Positions 43,033 to 51,917 of a stretch of 52,789 nt of DNA are shown piece after piece. The stretch is from Ignavibacteria bacterium (lineage in GTDB: Bacteria > Bacteroidota > Ignavibacteria > Tepidaquicellales > Tepidaquicellaceae): assembly GCA_019694675.1 (NCBI GenBank), contig JAIBBK010000029.1, forward strand, positions 1 to 52,789, read 5' to 3'. How positions within the stretch are numbered: position 1 is the first letter of the stretch; every line of letters starts with the position of its first letter. The notes below the pieces were generated by a model. That model ran no database searches and was not told the origin of the DNA. It saw nothing but the letters and a program-made list of their open reading frames with translations. Position numbers and translations under genes: made by a program.

Positions 43033-44225
43033 TAGGCCGCTAACTTGTTATAGAATGCCGCGAAATTCTTCTTCTGCAATTCTCTCGTAAATCCCATGCG
43101 GACCGTTTCTCGCGCCGATCCGGTTATTGAACTGACCTGTTCAGGGTTCATGCGTGCGAGCAACTCAACTTTCGCCGCCATTGCTTCCGCATCTCTCACT
43201 CGTGTGATGAATCCGTTCTCTCCGTCCTTCACCACTTCATTCATTCCGCCGCAATCTGTAGTTAAAACCGGCACACCTGCCGCCATCGCCTCAAGAACCA
43301 CGTTCGCGATTCCTTCTTCAACACTCGGCAGTAACAGCGCATCCGAACTCCTTACTTTCTCCATAAGTTTGGAATGCTCCATGCCGGGCAGAATACTTAC
43401 GCTGTTATTAAGATCGTACTCGTTAAGGAGAAACTGTATTTCTTCAGGCACGTCACCCTGCGCTACAATGTCGTACTGACACTCCACACCCTTCTTCTTC
43501 AGAATGTTCATTGCATCAAGTCCGTAATGATATCCTTTCTTCCAGTGAAACCTGCCTACGGAGATAAGTCTGAACTTTCCGTCTCTTTTCACTTCTTTGG
43601 GGGGAGTGTTCATAAGTTCATCACGCACACTCGTATGGATCACAGTCGTCTTGTCAGGGTCGGCGCCGTACTTTGCCGCCTCAAGCTTAATTGCCTCTGA
43701 CACGGCATGAAATGCGCTCACTCCGGGGAAGTATTTCCTGTATGCATCTGCAAGCGAAGGATCGTTCAGAGGCGAATAATTTATGTGCGCGCCGCGCAGA
43801 CTTACCGCTATCTTTCCGGTAAGATGCTCGAACAACTCGGGATAGACCTGTACGGTCTTTGCCCATTGTACATGGAAGATGCCGGGATCTTCGTTTATGA
43901 TCGGAAGCATTGCCCCCATATCTCTGAGAAACTGCCTTGGGCTTCCCGTCCTCTTTCTGACGGAAGAGTACAGCTTGGCAAATTTACGCCTGTCGCGGGC
44001 GATCATTTTCACTGACTCCTTCAGTACGAACAATGCAAGCGCCGGTGTATTCTGTGGAGTGGGAATGATCTTCACGTTGCCGTAATAGCTTACACGCCTG
44101 TTCATTTTTCCAAACAGGACAATATTCATTCCCGACTCTGCCATCCCTTCAATGAGATTTTCGATGAATGTGGTTGAAGGAATGTTGCCGGAATATATGG
44201 CCACGGTAAGTTCTTCTTTCCTCAT
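43032..44225 (-). CDS. GT4 glycosyltransferase, 397 aa
   Basis: GT-B fold: AIYSGNIPSTTFIENLIEGM near the start, SLRGAH mid-protein, donor site EEGIANVVLEAMAAGVPVLT near residues 300-320. A longer frame opens with TTG at 44246, but ATG 44225 overlaps the upstream stop as TGATG, giving a better-supported start. Confidence 0.9.
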   Translation of the reverse strand: MRKEELTVAIYSGNIPSTTFIENLIEGMAESGMNIVLFGKMNRRVSYYGNVKIIPTPQNTPALALFVLKESVKMIARDRRKFAKLYSSVRKRTGSPRQFLRDMGAMLPIINEDPGIFHVQWAKTVQVYPELFEHLTGKIAVSLRGAHINYSPLNDPSLADAYRKYFPGVSAFHAVSEAIKLEAAKYGADPDKTTVIHTSVRDELMNTPPKEVKRDGKFRLISVGRFHWKKGYHYGLDAMNILKKKGVECQYDIVAQGDVPEEIQFLLNEYDLNNSVSILPGMEHSKLMEKVRSSDALLLPSVEEGIANVVLEAMAAGVPVLTTDCGGMNEVVKDGENGFITRVRDAEAMAAKVELLARMNPEQVSSITGSARETVRMGFTRELQKKNFAAFYNKLAA

Positions 44226-45622
44226 CAGTTCAGGTTCATTCTGCAAAACTCAGACAAGGTAAGAAGCATGCTCACGGGATGAGAATACTTCACATCATCC
44301 TCCTGTTTGAATTTATCATAGAAGCTTTTCACTATGTCTGAAGGAATGAACCCTGAGAAGCTCTTTCCGCCGAACAGCCTCTCTCTCAACTGCCTGTCAT
44401 TTTCCTCTCCGCAGAATTGTATCTCCCAGTTCCTTGTCACAAGTTTCCTGCCAAACAGATTCCGCTTCACAATGTTCTTCCCCTTTCTCAAAGCCCTGTA
44501 CGGAAGCATCGAGGGTGACTCGAATTTTCCGTAGTTGTAAAGATTCAGAGGATCATAATCCTGCCAGGCAACAGAAGCGAGTTCGGGAGATATCTTCTTT
44601 ATGTACTCTATCTGAATTTTCCTTCCGGCAAGGAGCTCTTCGGGAACCGTGCAGATGAACCTGCACATTTCTTCATCATAATAAGGTATTGCTACGGGCT
44701 TGAAGGAACTGAACGCACTCATGTTTGCACTTGTCCATCTCGGCGCCCAGTACATTGACTTGAATGCTCTGATCCTTGCATTCACATTTTCAATTTTGAT
44801 TTCGGCAAGAAGCCCGGCCAGTCTGTTTTTCAAATGATCCTCAAATGTGCCTTCAATCCCCCAGGCTTTCCAAAGCGAGTTTGCCAGCTCCGTTCCTCCG
44901 CGCTTCACTATCTTCTTCTGCAGTGCAGTCACCTGTTCATCGAAACTCAGACTTTCCGGCAGTCCCATATCGTCAAAGAGAACATCGCCCCAGTGCCCGA
45001 GATAGAATATGTCTCCGAGAGTGCTGAGCTCCTCAATGTGCGCCATTTGCCTCGGATGAGTGAAGTCTGCATAACATTTGTTTATACCTGAGATCTGCTC
45101 AAGCCGCTTCCAAAGGTAGCCTCTCGGGATCACATAACTGCTGAATCTGAATCCTCGGATCTTCGCTATCTCTTCTCCGTACTTGGTTTCGTCGAAACTG
45201 TCTTCAAACCTGTAAGAATATGAATGAACCATTCCGGGATCTTTCAGAACAGCCGCCTGAGTCCTGCTGTCCAGTCCGCCGGATAACGGAAGTATGACAT
45301 TGCAGGAACCCAGAAGACGGCTTGTGATCTTTTCAAACAGGTGTGCAAATTCATCCACTGCATCTTGAAGAGCCATTTCTGAAGGCGTGTGATGCCATTT
45401 CCAGTACGTTGACTCTGACACATGTTCATTATTGTCATCAAATTCATACTCAGTTGCAGGCTGAAGTGCTTTGAGATTCCTGTAATATGTATCTTCGCCC
45501 AGGAAGAACCCTGCGGCGGCAAAGATGCATATTGCTTTAAGGTCTAATGATGAATCATTTCCTTTTGTGCAGAACTTCTGCTCAGCGGGAATCAGCGGCA
45601 TCTTTATCTTCACTGTTGTCAA
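44225..45622 (-). CDS. Asparagine-synthetase-like protein lacking the glutaminase domain, up to 465 aa
   Basis: Only the synthetase half is present. The first ~75 residues correspond to the linker found after the glutaminase domain (FFLGEDTYYRNLKALQPATEYEF, then TYW). The ATP pyrophosphatase loop SGGLDS is at 114-119 and a second conserved block (HWGDVLFDD) near 207. There is no Cys2 or HRGPD, so it cannot release ammonia from glutamine. It may use free ammonia, another nucleophile, or act as a beta-lactam-synthetase-like ligase. Starts: TTG 45622 (TTGA overlap with the GT2 stop), GTG 45613 or ATG 45601. Confidence 0.85.
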   Translation of the reverse strand: MTTVKIKMPLIPAEQKFCTKGNDSSLDLKAICIFAAAGFFLGEDTYYRNLKALQPATEYEFDDNNEHVSESTYWKWHHTPSEMALQDAVDEFAHLFEKITSRLLGSCNVILPLSGGLDSRTQAAVLKDPGMVHSYSYRFEDSFDETKYGEEIAKIRGFRFSSYVIPRGYLWKRLEQISGINKCYADFTHPRQMAHIEELSTLGDIFYLGHWGDVLFDDMGLPESLSFDEQVTALQKKIVKRGGTELANSLWKAWGIEGTFEDHLKNRLAGLLAEIKIENVNARIRAFKSMYWAPRWTSANMSAFSSFKPVAIPYYDEEMCRFICTVPEELLAGRKIQIEYIKKISPELASVAWQDYDPLNLYNYGKFESPSMLPYRALRKGKNIVKRNLFGRKLVTRNWEIQFCGEENDRQLRERLFGGKSFSGFIPSDIVKSFYDKFKQEDDVKYSHPVSMLLTLSEFCRMNLN

Positions 45623-46605
45623 TTTCTGCCGAGTATGTCGAATCTGATCTTCGCAGATACTTTGCTTGCAAGGTCAAAAGGCAATGCAAGGTCAAGCAGG
45701 TAATCACAGGTAAACTTAGAGCCAAGGTCGGGATACTCACGAAGCTTTTTCAGAAGAAGTTTCCTGCTGTTGAAATAATTCTCCCTTCCAACGACCCTCT
45801 TCAAAGTTCTGTAGTATGCAAAATCATTCTCATCTATCAGGGTCTTCTCAGCATTTGAATTCCTAAGAAAATCTCCCACCCATCTGTAGAAAACCAGATC
45901 CCATTCATCCATCTTGCCCGAGCGCTTGGCAACTCTCAGCGTGGAATCATGATGCTTCCTGTATTTGATCAGGACCTCATTATCAAAGTATACAGGATAA
46001 TCCCGTGCGATCTTCAGCCAAAGCACAATGTCTTCGGAACCCCTTATCGACTCCTCATAACCTTTCACATTGCCGAATGCACTGCGCCTGAGCAGGCTTC
46101 CGCTTGGCAGAGGCGTGCCTTTCAGATCGCTGAGAAAAATTCTTATGAACGAAGGCGGATCATATACTCCGGGTTCGAGCCCGCCTCCTCTGTATCCCAC
46201 CGGCTGAACGAATGTCCTGTCTGCATACCAGTAAAGCGCCGGCGACCACACCATTGCACAGGCCGGATTCGAGTCAAGTATCTTCAGCTGATGCGAGAGC
46301 CGGTTGCCGTACCAGATGTCATCCTGATCAATGAACGCGATTATTTCGCCCTGCGACTTTTCGAATGCACGGTTGCGTGTATAAGCAGTTCCGTGATTCG
46401 CTCCGCCCTCATGCATGAACAGTTTGATCCTTGCAGGATCGGCTTCGGCAAGCTTACCTGCTATCTCCGCAGTGTTATCCGTACTGCCGTCGTCAAAGAA
46501 TATCCATTCCCAGTCGCGGAAATCCTGTGCCAGCACACTCTCCGCAGTTTCAGTAAGCGTCTTCGAACCGTTGTAAAGCGGTGTGATTATTGAAACTTTC
46601 GGCAT
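45619..46605 (-). CDS. GT2 glycosyltransferase, 328 aa
   Basis: GT-A domain: KVSIITPLYNGSKTLTETAE at the start, FFDDGSTDNT (35-44), FIDQDDIWYG (92-101, DxD) and the ED-motif RGSEDIVLWL (about 178-187). Soluble, no membrane helix. Substrate unknown. Thirteen bases separate it from the methyltransferase upstream. Confidence 0.9.
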   Translation of the reverse strand: MPKVSIITPLYNGSKTLTETAESVLAQDFRDWEWIFFDDGSTDNTAEIAGKLAEADPARIKLFMHEGGANHGTAYTRNRAFEKSQGEIIAFIDQDDIWYGNRLSHQLKILDSNPACAMVWSPALYWYADRTFVQPVGYRGGGLEPGVYDPPSFIRIFLSDLKGTPLPSGSLLRRSAFGNVKGYEESIRGSEDIVLWLKIARDYPVYFDNEVLIKYRKHHDSTLRVAKRSGKMDEWDLVFYRWVGDFLRNSNAEKTLIDENDFAYYRTLKRVVGRENYFNSRKLLLKKLREYPDLGSKFTCDYLLDLALPFDLASKVSAKIRFDILGRN

Positions 46606-46618
46606 CAGACTTTTCGGT

Positions 46619-47284
46619 TCATGAATTGTTCTTGAATGCGACCGAGTAGATCGTTGTTTCCGGAAAAAGTCTCGAAACTCCGAATATGCCCTTCGAAAAG
46701 AACTTTCTGTGTATTCGTCTCAGCATGAATCCGGCTGATGATTCGTCAGGGCTCTTTTCATAAAGGACCTGCGGCAAAGGATACCTGAGAGGCATGAGAT
46801 TCTCTCCCTTGTCCCTTGTGAGTGATATCCTTGCGCGGCTGTCGTCAAATTTCATCGGGCTGTACAACTGCTTCGTTCCGTCGTACGTGAATCTCCAGAG
46901 GTCAAGGGGCATCTTTGAGATCTTTCTTACATAGCATTCGGAAAGAATCATACTGCCGCCATGCTTCAGCATGCTGAACAGATTTCGTGCGGCTTCAAAC
47001 GGATTAAGCACATGCGTCATGACTTCCATGCAGATTACAGTGCCGAAACTCTCCCGGTGTTCAGTGATGAAAGCCGATTTGCCGTCGGTGATATCCGCGA
47101 CATGATCAACGCCTTCGCCTTCTGAAATGTCAATTCCTGTAATGAGCGAGACACCAAGTTCCGTAAGGTGCTGTCTTATGTTTGCCCTGTCAAAGTCGTA
47201 CTGCTTTGAACCGACTATGAGAACAGGCTCGGTTATTGCATCCTTGTTATCGCGGATGAACTTCAGTTGATTCTTCGTTGCCAA
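46619..47284 (-). CDS. Class I SAM-dependent methyltransferase, 221 aa
   Basis: Motif I is VLIVGSKQYD (about 22-31), less glycine-rich than usual, followed by ITGIDISEGEGVDHVADI and TVICMEVMTHVLNPFEAARN (about 84-103). It therefore belongs to a divergent branch in which the GxGxG loop is altered; SAM binding should be treated as likely, not certain. TTG is the only available start and overlaps the deacetylase-like gene by 22 bases. Confidence 0.8.
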   Translation of the reverse strand: MATKNQLKFIRDNKDAITEPVLIVGSKQYDFDRANIRQHLTELGVSLITGIDISEGEGVDHVADITDGKSAFITEHRESFGTVICMEVMTHVLNPFEAARNLFSMLKHGGSMILSECYVRKISKMPLDLWRFTYDGTKQLYSPMKFDDSRARISLTRDKGENLMPLRYPLPQVLYEKSPDESSAGFMLRRIHRKFFSKGIFGVSRLFPETTIYSVAFKNNS

Positions 47285-48318
47285 TGGTCTTCAAAAAATT
47301 TCTGAGTGTGTGTGAATTTTACGTCCGGCCATTTCTTCAGGACATTTGTTATCAGCAGGTCAAGTTCACGAAGCGACCTCTCCCTGTATCCGCGGTCAAA
47401 TCGTCCTGAAAAATTAACTCTGTGGAAGTCAATCACTGCCGGCTGATCGTTTTCAAATGCCTTTCCGACCGATTCAGTGCACTGTTCATGGCCAAAATCG
47501 TAGCCGGGATACGGATCAAGCCTTGCATTTCTGACTGACCATATAAATCCTTTTCTGATCCTGAAGTACGGATATCTGTATCTGTTCTTCTTGCTGTCAA
47601 CAAGTCTGTTGGATGACTGTATCAGTCTGATGCCGGCATCAGCGAGACTCTGCAACACAGCATCGTCAAGTATGAACGTCGGCGGGATCACAGTGAGTGA
47701 ACGAAATCCGAACGTCTTCTCGAATACATCAGCGGCATCCTTGATGAGTGTGCTTTCACCATTTGAAGAGGACAGTTCGCCCTGAAGAAATGAGAGCCTT
47801 CCTCTAAGTGTTGTACAGCAGGCCAGAAACTTATTTTCAAATGATTCCCGTGCTTCATCTGTGGTGAAGTATTTCCTGAGTGCGGTAACGTCATAGTGGC
47901 TGTATCCGTGGAGCTGAGGGAACATAAGCCGCCGTGCAATTCCTCTTTCATAGGCTTCCTGCAGTTTGCCTCCTTCGCTGAAGCCATCGGATATAGGCCT
48001 GAAAAGCAACTCGTCACGGGAACCGTAGTCAATGTTATGGGTGATGAAATTTGCCGTGACAACGGGAGGGTTGCCTTCATTGTCCTTGTGTTTTTCGAGA
48101 ACTGAGTAAAGCTCATCGAGGTCCTCTTCAGTCTCAAGCGCGTCAAGAGTCCACCTTGTAAAATCGGTAACGGAGTATCTTCTCCTTGCCCATTCAATTG
48201 ACTGTTCATCTATTCCCCTTTCAAGACCCCAGTCATCGCTTTCTATCATCAGTAACTTCCCGCTGAACTTCTTCCTGAGATAATGCGGAAGGAATTCAAA
48301 AGGTCCTGACAAGCTCAA
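47263..48318 (-). CDS. Divergent NodB-type polysaccharide deacetylase, 351 aa
   Basis: The signature is IESDDWG (25-31), giving the Asp-Asp pair, and LHGYSH (136-141) with His137/His141 spaced as in the HxxxH zinc site. DVKFTHTQKFFED near the end matches the last strand of the NodB fold. The length is greater than usual, with inserted helices. No signal peptide is visible, so cytoplasmic. It differs clearly from the NodB protein at 35127-35999. Possibly deacetylates a lipid-linked amino sugar. TTG start with a TTGA overlap. Confidence 0.7.
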   Translation of the reverse strand: MSLSGPFEFLPHYLRKKFSGKLLMIESDDWGLERGIDEQSIEWARRRYSVTDFTRWTLDALETEEDLDELYSVLEKHKDNEGNPPVVTANFITHNIDYGSRDELLFRPISDGFSEGGKLQEAYERGIARRLMFPQLHGYSHYDVTALRKYFTTDEARESFENKFLACCTTLRGRLSFLQGELSSSNGESTLIKDAADVFEKTFGFRSLTVIPPTFILDDAVLQSLADAGIRLIQSSNRLVDSKKNRYRYPYFRIRKGFIWSVRNARLDPYPGYDFGHEQCTESVGKAFENDQPAVIDFHRVNFSGRFDRGYRERSLRELDLLITNVLKKWPDVKFTHTQKFFEDHWQRRIN

Positions 48319-50738
48319 CCTCGGGCGCCGTTATCTTTGCTGACCCCCGCAAGGTTCTTATACAACTGCTCAAGTTTCTTCACTTCGTTCTCAATGGAAT
48401 AGTGCTCCATAATGAACTCATACTGTTTTCTTATCCTTGCTTCCTTTTCTTCCTTTGTCAGCCTTACGGCATGAAGGATCTTGTTGGCTATGGCGCCGGG
48501 ATTCTCTGATTCGAATAGCTGGTCGGGCAGTTCCTTGAACTGATCTCTGATGCCTGAAACATCACTGCCGTAACAAAGGACACCGCTTGCCATTGCTTCA
48601 AGCACTGATATAGGTCCGCCTTCGCCTGTCTTAGTTGAGGATAATATGAAAATATCCGCAACCCTGAAAAATGGCCTGATCTCGCTCTGCCTTCCGGTAA
48701 ATATCACATTACTTTCAAGGCCCTTCTCAATCAGCTCTTCTTTCAGTGTGTCGGCATACTCCGTCTTGTCTTCACCTATTATGAGAAGTTTCGCTTCGGG
48801 CAGGTCTTCGAGTATCAACTCGAATCCTTTGATCAGAAATTCTATCCCCTTGATGGGTATCACGTTTGCGATAGTAATTATCACGGGTCGTGAACTTTCA
48901 ATATCATATCTGCTCTTTATGTCCGATACGTCGTCACTGGCAGCAAATTCGGAGACATCAATCCCGATCGGAATGAGATTCAGGTTATTATTTTCCGGAA
49001 AGAATTCTTTCACCATATCAGAATTCTGCGGAACTATGGCATTCGACAGAAATGTCCTTATCTTCCATGCGTTGCTTCCCCAGCTCATATTCTTCTTCGT
49101 GTAAAGCCACTTGATCCCGGCCATACGCGCCGCAAGCGCTTCGGAATAGTCGTCTGAATAATTGTATGAATGAATTATATCGGGATTCAGTCTTTTAAAA
49201 AATCTTGACAGTCTGTAAACATTTCTGACAGCCCTCAGTCTTGGCTTCATTAGAGTTGTGAAGTTGGAAATGTGCACCGGCACACCTGTGTTCCTTGCAA
49301 GCTGGAAAAGAACACCGCGCTCGTGCCTGCAGCAAATTTCAGGCTCAAAACGATCCTTATCAAGCCGTTCCACAACATTCAGCAATGCCCTGCCGCTTCC
49401 CGCGGTGTTGAAGTTCGGGATAGTGAAGAGGACTCTGATCTTCCTTCGCTTACCTGTTTCATTGCCGCTTCTTCCCACGATGCCCGGCTGAAGAAGGTCA
49501 TCGTATAATTCCTTGTACTTCTTGTCAACGATCACAGTAGACCAGTTGTCAACGGCTTTCTGTCTTGCGTAGAGCCCGATCTCGTTCAGCTTTCCGTTTG
49601 ATGCCAGAAGCATTCTCAGAGAGCCGGCCAGTTCTTCCTTACTGCCCTGCCTGAATACGATGCCGTCCCTTCCGTTGTCGATCTGCGCTTTTGCAATCTC
49701 AGGAATGTCTGAGCCTATAACGGCAAGCCCGCTCGACATTGCCTCTATTATGGAGATCGGAAAGCCTTCTTTCTTTGACGGGAGAACAAATATATCCGAG
49801 CTCTTCATGTACTCGTCAACATTGTTCACTATGCTTTCTGTGAACATCACTTTGTCTCCGATCCTCCCCATTGCGACTTTGTCTTTCAGCCCCTGAATGT
49901 ACTGAGGATCGTATTTGTAGGTCGGTCCCGCGATCACAAGGCGCAGGTCCTTGTGCTGTTCGGAAACTTCGGCAAATGCATCCACCAGCAGGTGCACACC
50001 CTTTCTTTCATTTATGCCGCCGACAAACAGCACGATCCTGCCATCTTCCCACAAGCCAAGTTTCTTCCTCAGCAATTTTCTTTCACCGGCATCAACCGGG
50101 GCGAACTGAGCCGTGTCAACCGAGTAAGGTATCTCATATACCTTTTCGGGGGGGATCTCGGACCTTGCATAGATTTCCGAAATTACCGGCGATTTGCTGA
50201 CAAATCCGTCAGCCATCTTATAGAACCTGTACCTGATGAACTTGGGTTTGAGATAATCCTTCCAGCTTGTGAACCTTCCGAGTGAAAGCGGATCGTCGTC
50301 ACCGACAAGAGATGTTTCTGTGACTGCTTTCTTTCCAAGAAGTTTCGCAATGAATATTGCTACCCTGTTGAATGCGAAACCGGAATTGAAATTGTGGACG
50401 ATGTCATACCTGTCCCTGTATTTCCACATCGGATGTATCAGAGCTTTGAAACAGCTGATCATGTGGGCATACTGCTGGAAGTACACAAACACCCCCCTGG
50501 CATCGTGGGGATTTTCCGGAAATGATACGTCATGCACAAAGCCGATCTTTCGCCCGCTCTTGCTGTACGCCCCTGTCCTGTCCCAGCCGATCACTATTAT
50601 ATCAGATTCAGGATCGGCGAGGAGTCTATTTGCATAAAGAAAAGCAGCTACCTCTGCTCCGCCGTATGCGGGCGGAAGTATGGCAGAGACTATGCAGACT
50701 CTGTACTTTGCGTTTTCCTTTTTCTGTGTAGTGATCAT
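48315..50738 (-). CDS. Tandem GT4-GT4 glycosyltransferase, 807 aa
   Basis: Two complete GT-B units in one chain. Unit 1 (about 1-405) starts RVCIVSAILPPAYGGAE and has the donor site KKEGFPISIIEAMSSGLAV. Unit 2 (about 430-800) starts IRVLFTIPNFNTAGSGRALLN (from about residue 432) and has EGGPISVLEAMASGVLC. The GR-KIRVLF joint follows a short basic linker. The two halves differ in sequence, so this is a fusion rather than a recent duplication; they probably add two successive residues. Confidence 0.9.
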   Translation of the reverse strand: MITTQKKENAKYRVCIVSAILPPAYGGAEVAAFLYANRLLADPESDIIVIGWDRTGAYSKSGRKIGFVHDVSFPENPHDARGVFVYFQQYAHMISCFKALIHPMWKYRDRYDIVHNFNSGFAFNRVAIFIAKLLGKKAVTETSLVGDDDPLSLGRFTSWKDYLKPKFIRYRFYKMADGFVSKSPVISEIYARSEIPPEKVYEIPYSVDTAQFAPVDAGERKLLRKKLGLWEDGRIVLFVGGINERKGVHLLVDAFAEVSEQHKDLRLVIAGPTYKYDPQYIQGLKDKVAMGRIGDKVMFTESIVNNVDEYMKSSDIFVLPSKKEGFPISIIEAMSSGLAVIGSDIPEIAKAQIDNGRDGIVFRQGSKEELAGSLRMLLASNGKLNEIGLYARQKAVDNWSTVIVDKKYKELYDDLLQPGIVGRSGNETGKRRKIRVLFTIPNFNTAGSGRALLNVVERLDKDRFEPEICCRHERGVLFQLARNTGVPVHISNFTTLMKPRLRAVRNVYRLSRFFKRLNPDIIHSYNYSDDYSEALAARMAGIKWLYTKKNMSWGSNAWKIRTFLSNAIVPQNSDMVKEFFPENNNLNLIPIGIDVSEFAASDDVSDIKSRYDIESSRPVIITIANVIPIKGIEFLIKGFELILEDLPEAKLLIIGEDKTEYADTLKEELIEKGLESNVIFTGRQSEIRPFFRVADIFILSSTKTGEGGPISVLEAMASGVLCYGSDVSGIRDQFKELPDQLFESENPGAIANKILHAVRLTKEEKEARIRKQYEFIMEHYSIENEVKKLEQLYKNLAGVSKDNGARG

Positions 50739-50765
50739 CTTAAATGATGATGCCGGTGAATTTCG

Positions 50766-51899
50766 TCAAAGTGTTTTGATGATCTCTTCGTACATCATTT
50801 CAACGGGGTCGGCAGGAACTGTCTTTCTGATGCTTTCGCCCGCCTTTATGCCCAGGTCTTTCCATTCCGAACGCCTCTTCCATGCGCGTTCAAGAGCTTC
50901 ATCAAGGTGCAGTGGAGTTGCAGCGCCGGCAAGAAATCCGTTCACATTGTCTTCAACAACTTCCGGGTTGCCGCTTACTGCGGTGACAACAGGAACCCTT
51001 GCAGAAAGCATCGCCTCCACCAGTGCCAGCGGAAGTCCTTCGTATCTTGATGACAGTATGAGTCCGTGGTTTGAATTCCAGATCTCTTCCGGAGGTATGT
51101 GCCCTTCTATCTTAACCTTGTCGAGTCCGAAATGCTCCATCAGGCGCCTTATGTTGCCGGAATGCTCGCCTTTTCCGTACAGGCTGACCGTAAGATCACG
51201 TTCTTTCCATTTCCTGTCGCTCAATACCTGAAACAGAATGTCCTGCCCTTTCGCAAAGATCTCATGCCTTGCAACATTGGCAAGCCTGTATCCTCCGCCT
51301 GTATCAGGGTAAGGTGATGAATACTCGTAACCAACATTGAAAGGATTGAATACCACTTTTGCATTGCTGATACTTCCCGCGGCCTGCAATTCGGACAATC
51401 TGATGTTAGCTCTGCTCACATAGAAATTAACTTCTGCATTCTTCAATCCCCTGTAAAGTCTTTCCGAAGAACTGTCGTCCGGCCACTTAGCTTCGTTTGC
51501 GGCCTGGGAGATTGTCACGTAACGCAATTTGTTGTCTGCACAAAATTCCATCAGATCAATTCCTCCCCAGTTACCGCCCTGATTGACAACGGTAAGTTCG
51601 GGACGAAAACTCAACAGAAATCTGTACCCGTCGTTCACGTAATTGAACTGCATGCCGGAGGGAAGAAACCTGTTGAACAATTTCTTATGTCCCGGAATAT
51701 CGGTGGTGAAGTGTACGTCAATGCCGGCTTTTCTGAGCTGTTCGATATCATCGGGAAGTGACTTCCATCTTGGGATGCCCGCCTTCACTTCATGGCCTGA
51801 TCCGGCAAAGCGCAATGCGGTCCTGTGCCAGAGGTACTCACTGCCGCCCCAGGCAGATTTGTTAGTGGAGACGAAAGCAATTTTGTGCGCTGAGCTCAA
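50766..51899 (-). CDS. GT4 glycosyltransferase, 377 aa
   Basis: GT-B fold: AFVSTNKSAWGGSEYLWHRTA near the start (split sugar-acceptor loop GGSE), donor site SRYEGLPLALVEAMLSARVP near residues 280-300. TTG start; no ATG is available before the conserved beginning. Followed by 27 bases before the tandem GT4 gene. Confidence 0.88.
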   Translation of the reverse strand: MSSAHKIAFVSTNKSAWGGSEYLWHRTALRFAGSGHEVKAGIPRWKSLPDDIEQLRKAGIDVHFTTDIPGHKKLFNRFLPSGMQFNYVNDGYRFLLSFRPELTVVNQGGNWGGIDLMEFCADNKLRYVTISQAANEAKWPDDSSSERLYRGLKNAEVNFYVSRANIRLSELQAAGSISNAKVVFNPFNVGYEYSSPYPDTGGGYRLANVARHEIFAKGQDILFQVLSDRKWKERDLTVSLYGKGEHSGNIRRLMEHFGLDKVKIEGHIPPEEIWNSNHGLILSSRYEGLPLALVEAMLSARVPVVTAVSGNPEVVEDNVNGFLAGAATPLHLDEALERAWKRRSEWKDLGIKAGESIRKTVPADPVEMMYEEIIKTL

Positions 51900-51917
51900 T
51901 GACCCTTATGTTCTGAT

